Part shown: piece by piece, positions 36,101 to 48,100 of the stretch
How the letters are laid out: every line of letters begins with the position of its first letter
Numbering within the stretch: the stretch's first letter is position 1
NCBI GenBank assembly: GCA_964200185.2
Contig: CAXNAD020000006.1
Span: 1 to 59,947 of the forward strand
Length of the DNA stretch: 59,947 nucleotides
Direction: 5' to 3'
Source: Choristocarpus tenellus KU-1152
Lineage: Eukaryota > Phaeophyceae
Translations under genes and position numbers: made by a program
The notes under the pieces: model-generated
The model's input: the letters and a program-made list of their open reading frames with translations, nothing else
The model's database searches: none
Told to the model about the DNA's origin: nothing

Positions 36101-39100
36101 TGAATCCACATTGAACTATAATTGCACAATCATTTCAAGTCTGCAAGAGTGACCGGTAATTTCAAGATGCCTTCTAATGGTGTCTATTGTAGAAATTACT
36201 GGTTCAGAAACCTACCTTGGCTGTACATCAAAAAATATATAAAATATATATGAGTTATATATGTATTATATATGTATTATATATGCTAAACTTGTCCTGT
36301 CATGATTGGACAGTTGAACTTACATAAGGAAAGATACCTATTAGTACAATAGTTGTAAATAATATCATACAATTATAACTACTAGTACTTAGTAGTATGT
36401 GACAACATACTGATTGCTGGCATGGGTTTAGAGCCAAAATTTCGAATATATATGAAAGAAAAAAAAAAGCTTGATTAACTAGGTTCCGCCAGATTCAAGA
36501 TATGCTCTATCTGGCACGCCTTTTCTTTCAGTGGTTTTGATTGCAAATATCAACCTATCTCCATGTAGGTATTACGTCCCTGATGCAGATGAGGTGTCTA
36601 ATCACTTTGTCAGCTTGCTTGCATCAGGAAACAGATCACTCAAGATAGAGAAAAACATAATGAGAGGAGTAATTTCATTCTATGACAAGGAATGACCTAG
36701 CTGCATGTCAGTCAGTATGCTTATCACAGTACTATTATCATTATTGCTATGTATGCATTCATACCACCATAGGTGGATGGGAATGGCACCCCACGCACTA
36801 AGCCGAACCCCAAATGTGTCAGGAGTTTGTCAACTAGGTATGCCCACTGTTCATAACAAACATGAAAATAGAAAAAGTGTTCCAATCACAAACTATTATA
36901 AAAAAGGACAACTTGACACCATGAAAGGGATCGATGTGGGTATCTATTTAGGTGAATCTGTTTGGTATCATTTCTGGCATCTATTTAACTGTATATATAG
37001 GTAGGTCCCTGTCTTGGAAAAGCTTTCTATCAATAGAGATATGGCACTATCACAAACAAACCTTCAAGTTTATAAAATGTAATAAATTGTCAGTAAATAT
37101 GTAAACCAGGGATGTGAAGGTGTCAAATCTTTAAAATCCAATGAATATTGGAGTCTTCAGACATTTCAATCCCTCCACTGCCAAGACTGTTTTTTTTTCT
37201 ACTTTTTGAGGGCCAGTTGGCTGGATGGCTAATTGGATGGCATATCACCACTAGTAATGACCATTGCGGTTGTTTCCTTTCCTCTGTCAAAGTACTTTGT
37301 GGGAAACCCTGAGTAGAATTTGAGGGGGGAGTTGTGAGCTACTTATTGATCACCGTCGAGTCAATATCTACTGTCATGTGTATATGAGGTCATATGTGAT
37401 GGTGCCACATTAGGAGTGATCCACAGCACATGGGTAGTTCTTCTATCATGCTGGGTTTGATGTCTAGCACATTATTGAGTCATACCATCGAGGAGGGGGG
37501 TGTCATTGAGTTTTAAGGGTTCCAAGAACACATTGTGATCGATGTGTTTTATCACTGCAAATGGTGCTTTCAGTAAATAATGAGTTCCCATCTGACCTTC
37601 TCTTCCACAGCCACACCCTTACAGGGGTCTCAACTGCACTTCAAGCATGGTCATGTGCATAGTTGCTCAAGGTTCAAAAAGCCCTCACAACTCAGAAGGG
37701 CCAAAATCAACCCCCCTCTTGGATGGTTTCACTCATTACCATACCAAAATGATAGAAATACACAACTTCAGTCTATCATCTTAGTCACATGATGACACTC
37801 TGTGGTACAATACAGTCGATGTCACATCATTGTAGCACAGTGCAAAATTAACAGTGCAGTGGATGTTTCCCCATGAGGTGGACAGAACCAGATCAAGTGG
37901 GCAAAGAATGGGTATGACCTGGCGGTTTTCCTTGTGCCTCTAAATGGGTAGCAATAATTGTCAACAGCTTGAGGTAGTTGTAGTCATGTTGATTACAGGA
38001 GCGAAGACGTATCATACCCTTAAAATCCTTGGTCTTTGCTAATCCTCTATCTTCAAACTGTGACCATGGCCCTTTCTTTTCTTGTCCCCTATATCCCCCA
38101 TGCCTTGTTAGAAAGAGAGTATCACTCATAGACAAGACAGTGGCAATGTTGCAGTGCATGGTGAGGAAAATGCATGCACGGTCAAGGACTGCCATGCTTC
38201 GCCATGAAGTGGAGTGTGCACTGAAGATACAACTAGCCTTCAGGCAGTACAAGTCACGACTAGTTCTAGACTACAAGCGGGTGATACAGTGAGATATTTA
38301 TTCTGGTGTTTCTAACGTATGAGTGCAGGGAGTTTAGTGTTTCAAAAATTGATGCAGTCCTATCAATAGTCTACTGCAGCTTTAGTTTTCATTGTTTAAT
38401 GTACTCTGAGTAGGTGTGAAAAAACGATCTTGACATATTCAAGAATCTCTTGCGATAAAGACATCCCAATAAAACAAAAAGAGCATGCCCATTGCATTTC
38501 TTCTCCATCCACCTATCTCAAGAGTCCATTGCATTTACAGACTTACCTCCCACAAAGCTCTCCACATATCCGCACCTTACCAGGACTACAGCAGTTAGAA
38601 ACAGCTCTGGATGTTCAGACCCTCTCTACAAGGCAGAGAATTGTCTTGTGAGTTGGCTGGTCTATTTTCAATCTGTGTGTTAGACTACTCAATAGTCCCT
38701 GCATGTTGCATGTTGCTAGCTAGTCAAGACAACTTCTGCAGGTTGCTTACACATCTGCAATGAGGTTGGACCTATTCGTCAGGATTTTTTAAAATTATTT
38801 TCTCTTCTAAGGTTACTTACTAAATGGGGTAATTAATCTACACTGTGTTTTCTGTTATTTCACTATTTACAGCTTCTCAAGCTGCGATACATGTGCCTGT
38901 TAATGTTGACTAACACAATCCTCAACCTTGCCTAATCTTCCTACTTAGGTCCTAGATTCACCTGACGAGCCGACTCTGTGGACATCACCTTACGGAGAGG
39001 TGGAGGGGCAATGGATTGAATTTGACCTTAGCACAGACAAACCAGTTGGAGTTGTAAGATTCTTAGCAATGGCGAACACAGCTTGTCCGAAGCAGGCAAG

Positions 39101-42100
39101 TGCAAGTAGGCTATAGGAAGGATTCTGGGTGGTGTGCATGTTACGATGTGCATTGCAATGGAATACAGACAAGATTATTATTGTTACTATTACTATTATT
39201 CATACAGACAATATTATTATTACTATTACTATTATTAATTCAGATAAGATTATATATTATCACTATTACTACTATTAATACAAACAAGATTATTATTAAT
39301 ATCATTTCAGACAAGATCTGTGGACTTGTCACACCAACCAACCTATCTGTATGAACATAGAAAAATAGTTAATCTGAGATAGTGATTGTGGTACAATCTG
39401 ATCTTATCACTAGATAGAAATTCATTTTCTGATATTAAGTTAGTCAGCTTCTTTCTTTAGTGGATCTTGTACTACTGTACACTTTATGCTACAAAAAAGA
39501 ATACTTCAATGCACATTAAGAATACTGCAAGGTACATGATACTATCAATGTGATAATTAGTGCTGATGAGGCATTTTGAGTAGCTATCACTAGGCACAAA
39601 GCGGTGGATATCTGATGCTATCATGATACCTTTCCCATTGCCTTTTATTTCTCTGTGTTGTGACACTGCCCTCCTTTCCTTGTATCACTCTAGTTACTTG
39701 AGACCTGGAAAACACAATGGAACATTTTGTCCTCTTGTGAAAAAGATCCAACTATGGAAAAGTGAAAGGATCATACAGCTCACTCTAATGTAGTATATGC
39801 ATTAGATGTATCTATATCCATGTAGGATGTGACAACAGCACTACCCATTCACATCCTACATGAGTTCTGAACAACAGTGGTTTTGGCAAGAAAAAACCAG
39901 AGCAAACTGGGAATTGAACTCTGTTCCTACTACCACAGTCAGCAGTCCATATGACCACATAACATAATAGTTGAGTGGAACAAGGGATGCATACTGCATG
40001 GCTGACATGGCACTAGCCAACCAGATTTCTCTGACTGGAAAATCTTATTGCCACTGGGATTTCAATCTGGGCTAACAACATTTGGAGTAGTCTTCACTAG
40101 ATTTTTAAAGCTGTAGTGGAAGGACCACCAGAATAAACAGAAAAATAGTAAAAATTGTAAATATTAAAAATAATATCTCTCCACTCATATGTCAGGAAGT
40201 GATAGTTAGCTTTTGAAACAAAATGGAAAGATTGGGAGAACTGTTTCAAGTAAAATTACAATTGCACAGTTAATTGTGTCAAGTGATCATATTTGCAATA
40301 ATAATACTGTGAACTCTTTCACAAATATTTTGGTCTCATGGCTAAATTTTGAGGAGGACATTTGTATCCTAGAAGCCGGTGAGATGTATCAAATCCAGTT
40401 TGTCTTGTTCATGAACAACCAAGGGACTGAGCAGTTTCCTGTATTGGTATTAAAAGTATAGTAAACAAAAATCAACTCAACATTAAATTGGACTTTGTGC
40501 AGGAAGCTGCTGCAATTATCTCAACATCTAACTCTAATATTGGATTGAGAAGACTGCTGGGGATCAATTCAATCTCTTGGTGGTATCAGGTTGTAGACAT
40601 AAACCTTTGACCATTTCCCTGAGACAAAAGTGCCTTGCTCCACCCAACCATATAACACACTATTTGTGTCATTGTCCTTAGTATAGGTTAATTAAGGTGC
40701 AGAACATGAAGATACTGCCACCCACTTACTTGAAAAAGCTGGCCACCTCACTTCCACACTAATAATATGCATTGCTGCTATTAGTACTGTGTTGCATGAA
40801 ATATTTTTTGTACTAAGCATCCAGATTTGGCACCCCTTCCGGCTTCTGTACACATGGCTAGGTACGCCTTGAATGTTGCAAGGCAGGCAGGAGTGCTGAC
40901 AATGAGTCATGGACTGTAGTTGCGACATTTCACTTGCGAATGTATAGAGGTGAGTGGATCCTTCTGAATTAGCTTCTTTGAAAGTTTGTGATTTGTGTGG
41001 AGTGATTTGTGTGGAATTTGACAAAACGTGTTTGCTTCAATCGAGACTTTTAGGCATCAGGTAGGGTAGACATTCACCTTCATTCCAAGAGTTTGACTAA
41101 CAGGAGATACAACCATTGGTATCTAGGTGCAGAAGGGAGATAGGTCAACCAACATTTCACACAAGCCACAATTGTGAGGGTAACAAGACCCCTCTATCAT
41201 AGAAATCATCACAAAGCGCATACACACTACAAGTGCACATTGGTTAGCACTTTACTCAACAGTTTCCCAACATTGTTGATGCGCATCATAACAGAAATGT
41301 GGTAGATCTTTTTTATTTAATCAATGCTTGCGACGACTCCCCATACGAAACCGTTTATCTTCAGAAGCAGTTGTTCCATTCTGTTCTTTGAAGCACTATA
41401 GTATTGAATCAATACACCCTACAGGTATGTATGTGTCTATTAATAGTGAAAGCACCCATCACAACCTCACACACAACCTTGATCCACAGCCATCACATAA
41501 ATTGCATTCCTTAAGCGACCCCTGTTTGCATGTGTAGACCAAGTGAATACAGAATATTTCCTGCCACTAACAGTTGCTTTTGGATATCAACCCATTTCAA
41601 ACCTATTTCAACAAAAGGATGGCAGACATTCGACATACCAAGACACCTTGATAGGTCTTGTGTTGCCCGGCTATGGAAGGCAACTTTTTTGTCCAACTAT
41701 GGAAACACTGCAGCTGTTGCTCTACATGGGATACAGGTGGAGAGCATGAGCTTGTATTGGGATGAGTATTTGGATCACTTCTCAGTGGACTGTGATCAGT
41801 GTCAAATGCATTGCGTCATTGTTGTCTTGTGAATCCTGTTCTGTATATCGTCTAACATAAGCTGCAAACATGTCACCATTCCTACCTATTCCAATACTGA
41901 AAACACACATTTTTTCAATCTCTCCGACCTGTTATAACCCCTTCGCCAAAGTGTCCCGGTTTTGTCTGCCTTGCATTTACATCGGAGTAATTCTTCACAC
42001 ACTCCATGCAGTGTGGCTTCTGTACAATTGTATAGGAAGCGCATGGCTAGGAGTAGGAATAACTTGTTCATATCTTTCAGTTGTACATGAGAACCAAAAC

Positions 42101-45100
42101 TTAACTTATTCTTCCTCCACTACTCTCCCAGTTCCTTGTTGCGAAGGAGGAGTCACCCAAGGTTTCCAGTCAGTGCCATTCACAAGTGATATCCCCACCC
42201 CCAATTGGCCATGAAACCTTCCGTCAAAGCCTTTGTGTAGTTGCTACAGCTTGGCCACCACCCAGGTATGGCACCCTCTTTGCACTTAAACTCAACATTG
42301 CATCAAGCTGGCTCTTTAGCACCCATCTTTCCACCTGGTCATGGTTTGTACGTGATCAATCAATATAAAGCATACACCCTGAGAAAATAGTTGACTAGAA
42401 CACAACTATCTTATCAATACAAGTGACTCGAAGGTTTGTAGGCAGTCTGATGCTGGAGACACCAAAAACACTTGACTCTAGTACTCGTTTCAGGTAGTGT
42501 CCAAATCGTCTAAATTATTGTTCTTGTCCTAACTTAAATATGTATGCACTAGGATCAATGCATTTTTCAACCAAACATTTCTCAATATATGGGTATCATA
42601 TCTTCAATATTTTGCTCCTCCCTTGACTTGACAAAAAATGAAGACAAGATGTAGCCAAGATTAAAACAAAAAGAGGTGAGAGGTATTCGAAAGAACATGT
42701 TTGCTATTCATTTCTTCTAGTAAAATCCATACAAAACAGTTTGTAATGAGGATTTTAGTTTTTCAAAGTTACCTTGTGCAGAAACCGGCATTTAATTCTG
42801 TTATTGATTCTGTTATTGATTCTGTTTCTTATTCTGTTCTACGTAGCAGACCATCCCGTCCGTCTCAGAGAGTTAGTATCTTGAGGCTCGAGCCGTTAGC
42901 AATTTTTTACTATTTGGTGTGCTGCAAGTACCAAGCAAGGCTCACAATTGCTTAGTGATGGAGTCAGTCTTATCTTGTTGGTCAAACAATAGACCTTCCT
43001 CTAAAAGTGGATGTCTTTTGGACACAGCCAATCTTGTATGTGCTACGGGGTATCACAAACATACGTGCCTGTTCATGTGTACAATCTCACACGAGACGAA
43101 GATTGCAATAGTTCTCTTTACCTTACACCCTCATTCCTCCAGTAACACTGAACACTGTTGCGTCTTATACCCCTTATATTCCTTATATCCCTTTGTCAAG
43201 ATTATGCTTGACCATTTGAGAATATGATTTGAAGTATTATTTTGTGTACGCACAGACGATAATGCGGGATATTCGGGATATTTGACTAGACGTAATCGGC
43301 GGACTGTTAGAGGTGGAGTGTTTCTGACATGTACTATAGAACTGTTGAGTCATTTGGTATTCTGAGTCATTCAATGTGAGGATTGGTGAGCCCCACCTAG
43401 TGAAGGTATCTCACTCTCTTCTCAACTGTGATACAAGCCAATAAACAATAATATAACTGGTTGTGTGGGACAACAGATTGTCAAGGACAGCTCAACACCC
43501 TTATATCTCTTATATCCCTGCCATGCCATTATCCCAGGTACCAGTGGTTCCACAATGGCAGACTGCTAATAGGGGAGACCTCTCCAACACTGGAAGTGAA
43601 CATAAACTCCCCACCATCACAAAACCAGCGAGATTTCCAGTGTATACATTGCAAGCATGTCAGGCAAGTGTTCACAGGGAAGTATTAGAAACGGTGAGGC
43701 CTACCCTCTAGACTGCTGGGAATTTTCCCTGTCTGAGTAGCGATCACCCTCATTGGCATGGTTTTGCAAGAGCTAGATGTAATGCTGGAGAAATAAAATA
43801 TATTTCATGGAAGGATATATACATATTTTCCCCTATGTTTACAACATTGTGCCATTTTTTGGGGTTGGAGCTTGGATATGCAACTAATCGATATCCTCGC
43901 CCCTAGGCATTCATCAGACTACGGGAGGGCTATCCACAAAATGCCCATTGACTACTGTCCTGTGCAGGCGAGGGGTGCCTCACAACGCTTTTCGCATTGT
44001 TTGTGGCAACTGCGAAACCTTACACATATACAAGGAGTACAAAGAGGCAGAAAAGTGCCGTAACACCTGGGAGTCTGAAGTAGAGCAGCTGGAAAAGGAT
44101 GTGAGCATAGCTGACAAGGAGTATGATGAAGCAAGGAAGTCAAGAGACAAATCTTGGCAGGAGGTAGGTGATGAGTCATGAGTCATGAGTGATTTTGAAC
44201 TGTGAATGTAACAAAGGCAGTAGAGTAAGCAGTAAAAGGGTTCAACATGACTGAAAGAGAGTATAGGTCACATTGATATGGGGCATAGTGAAGTATCTAA
44301 CATGTGCACTTGGAAAGTGATTACCTTTCTAGTTTCAAAGTTAAAAATCTTCCAAAGGCTTCTTCGTGTACCTCTCCTCTCTTTGACTGAAATTATTTCA
44401 CATTTTCTTCAGGTCATCCTTGAATTGTAATTCACAACCAGGTTGTTTTGGTCAACTGATGTTGCCAATACAAAGACTCTACTCTTCTCTATTCCAGGCC
44501 CTAATATAAGTACAATTCCAACAACATTTGCGTACATTGAGCACTTCTCAAAAGTTGTACTAGATAATCCTTGTTTTAGAGAGGCTATAATAGTGCTACT
44601 GATTATATGAGCTTGATCATCATCCTTAATTGAAGCAGCGCAGTGTTTGCTTGTAATAGACATCTTTCCGAAATAATTTCCTAGACTTCAGGATATAAAA
44701 ATTGTATTTGAGAGGTTTTAATAAATCGAGTAGAGAGATCCCTTACAGATTCTCCCTCCCACACCACCGTACATGCGCCAAATATTTTTTCTGTGGTGAT
44801 CCATCTTTGACGTTGTTTGTCTTGATGCTTCCAGTTAGTACATGCCCAGGAGGAAGGTGGGTCAAGGGCAGATGCTGTATTGGCAACATATAAAGCAAAG
44901 CAAGCACTGATGGAGAAGGCAGGAGCTGTACTGGCAGATGCAAGGAATAATATTAATGCCAGGCACAAGGATATTCTCAAGTCTTCTCAAAAAGACCCAA
45001 TTAAGGTGTTCATATGTTGCCAGTAATCCTTCCTCAAATCTTATGCTGAAACTCCCTTGGCATCCCTCAGCAATGAAGCCTTTCCTCATCATTTTGGTTT

Positions 45101-48100
45101 TCCCATATTTGTGCGGCAAAGTAACAGGCAGCTAGTAAAATTGTATAATCAATCTATAGCACTTGCCATGTGGACTTTTGATAATCGGAATCAGATTTCC
45201 CTGAAAAGGAGTCTGACATTAACGGAATTTGAATCCAAGGAATCAATGCAGAGGACAATATCTATTTTCCACCAAGTCATGAGACCTGAGCCATGATGTG
45301 TATACTCTGGTACTGAGCAGAAGAGAAAAAACATAAATGTATCAAACTACCACTTCATGGCTAGAGCTCTAGTACCACAATCCCTCTTGCCCTTATTTGT
45401 CTGGTGCAAGAGTTGGTTTATGTCTGTCTCTAAGGACAAACAGTTCAGAACCACTCACAAGTGTTTTCAACAATAGTTACAATCCTTATTTTCTTGATAC
45501 CTTGCAGATTTCACATCCTTGTGAAGGTTTTTACGACTGCTGCGTGTCAAACACACGTGGGGGGGATATTATCCGAACAGTATCATCTGCACGGATATAT
45601 CTATTTGCAAGAGACCCTCCACCACTTCGACTCAAGGTGGAAGCCTAGAAATGAACTAGTGTACATGGTACCCTTGACAACAGCAGTAGCAAGAAGCACG
45701 TTTACATTAGAACTAAAGTGTGTAGGGATGACACACCTCAACATGTATTTTCTAATTTTTTTCTATTGTTGAGCAGGTTAAGGTTTCATACATCCAGCAG
45801 AGGCGTTTCTGTCGACGCCAATGGTCAAAATATGCCTGGGCCTTCGGGTGGTTTACTAACGGGGAGTTTGGTAAGCACCTGTCCATCTCTTACGATACGT
45901 GCTATCTTAGTAGCAAGACAACCACCTCAGACCAACAGATCCACAGTAATATAAAAGTAGAGGAGTAGAACACTATCGTAGCAGCAACTTTTAGATTAAT
46001 ATTGAACAATCACTATTCTTACAAATTTTGCACCATGTACCACTTAGGTATATCTGGCAATGTGTACACAAGGTTGACCTGCAACAGCCCCCATTAATGG
46101 TGCTTCATATTTTCAATAAAATGAACCTCTGCCACTGCTGTAAAATGCAAGATGTGTAAGCATGAGGATCATCTTTTTTCCAAGAAAAATGACTTGAGAT
46201 CACAGATAGTTGACCTGAAATGGATGATCAAGTTCCGTTGTATGCCCAGGGGACCTCAATGGTGTGCCAGATTAATACCTTTGTTGTAAGCGATAGGACC
46301 ATCCGTCTATGGGAGGAAAAGGGTGTGCCTGATTTCTATCTTGGTTGGGTCATAATATCAGGAAGTATGATATAGCTTGAATTTAACATTTGCAAAGTAC
46401 TTGAGGGGTCAGCATTCTTCTGTCCACATGACGTTTTGGAGTAAACCACAAAACCTGTGATTACACTGGCCTTGATACTGTGAAGGATTAGTAGGTACTC
46501 CCTCTGTCCCATAAGTCTGCAACATTATGGGTGTAACTTGCCAATATGACCTCCAATAAAAAAGCAAGGTTTTCTGCATTGGATCCCTTCAATGCATTTT
46601 CCTGAAAATTGTTCTTCATCACTTTCCTCGTACCCATCAATCCACCAATCCACCACCACATCGAAAGCATCTCTGTCAACTCTGACCCATTTTGGAAGAC
46701 TTCCTTCACACTGCCTTTTCCTAGTTCCGGTGTGCTGCACCTCAAAATCATCACCACCTAGCACCTTCAAAACTTGACTATACTCCTTAAATAGGCTCAC
46801 CACACCCTCTCTAAAGTAGTTGGATTGGACAAATGGTTGACAAATCATCTTGCTTTGATTCATGAAATAGGATTACATATTCCTTTAGATAATCTATGCG
46901 TTTGTTGTGCACCCTCACAACTTGACTTATTGGGAAAATGACATGCAACACATCACATAAGTGGACGTGATAGGGACTTGACATGATTGATTGGTGCACT
47001 GCAGATTATTGTTTTGCACTGTAGATCCAATATACCTGAAAAATGAGACACCCTTGCCCTCTTTTCCCATGCACGATTTGAGATCCAGAGTTGAACCACG
47101 CTATTGCTGTCATTACATTCATATAGGTGGAGAGGTCCTGATCAAATTCCATGATGGGGCTGTCTATGATGGACCATACGTGGCAGAGGATTATCTTGAT
47201 GTCAAGGGTGGGATCCCATCTGGTGAGGAAATTTCTTGAGAGTTGGTTCACTGGTGGAACAACTCCCAGATGCTACATACACTAAAACGTTGCACTAGAG
47301 AGGAATTTACAAGACAGAAATTAGAAGGGTCTACTGCAGCATTGTGGGCATAGCTAGTAGTTGACCCTCGTTCTTACAAATGTGTTTGCTGGATATTGCA
47401 TGTGCATGATGTCAAGTGATCTTCATGCATTAAACCTTTCAGTTGATTAGTTAACAGTCCCAAACCTAACCGGTTCTGTGGTGAGTACTGAGACTTCAAT
47501 CATTGCCTATTTGTTACTGTGATGGAATTTGTGCCATTGTCATACCTCTTTATATTTAGACATAAAATAGTTTTCCAACCTTTCCACTTCACATCTCCCA
47601 GTGTACCAACATAACCATGTATGCCGTCAAGCCTATTGGAGTGAACGACCGATGATTAAGTCAACAATGACATTGTTTAGCAACAAATTGGAATACTTGC
47701 TGATCCTTTTCACTTTTACACATTCTTGAGCCAGTTTTTTGGCATATTAATCATATACATAGTACACTTATCTTGCATGAACCCAGGCCTAAAAAGAGTG
47801 TGGTTTCAATGACGTGAGTTCCTCCCCATTACAGTGGCACGGCATCCTGGGCATTGGGGCACATGGGTCACTAAAAATGGGATAATGCATGAGGGGCCAT
47901 TGGTTGACAATCACTTTGATGTGAAGTGCGTTACCGGCCCCTACAGGATCACCACACCTGGTGGAGAGGTGGGATAAGGCTACTTGTGCATCACCTTTCA
48001 GGGGCGTACAACCCGATCAATCACACAGTAATCATGATTTCTTGTTTTTTTTTTATATTGAATGGTTTCTCCCAGTGTATAAAGTGGTTGGGACACATGC

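Noticed and set aside
37580-37792. 70-codon open frame as an extra exon between IQ cluster III exons
   Set aside because: The exons at 36,773-36,837 and 38,112-38,280 already join in phase 2; including this one would break the frame.
40213-40461. 83-codon open frame as an exon of the giant gene
   Set aside because: It is A+T-rich with runs of Asn and Ile, and neither neighbouring exon matches it in phase.
43305-43475. Solo LTR inside the intron at 42.3-43.5 kb
   Set aside because: Ends and an AATAAA-like signal fit, but the five flanking bases differ (CGGAC and GATTG) and no second copy is in the window.
45057-45294. 79-codon open frame as an exon between the coiled coil and the second Ig-like half
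   Set aside because: The only acceptor (CTCAG) gives phase 2 while the preceding exon ends in phase 0; no domain is visible.
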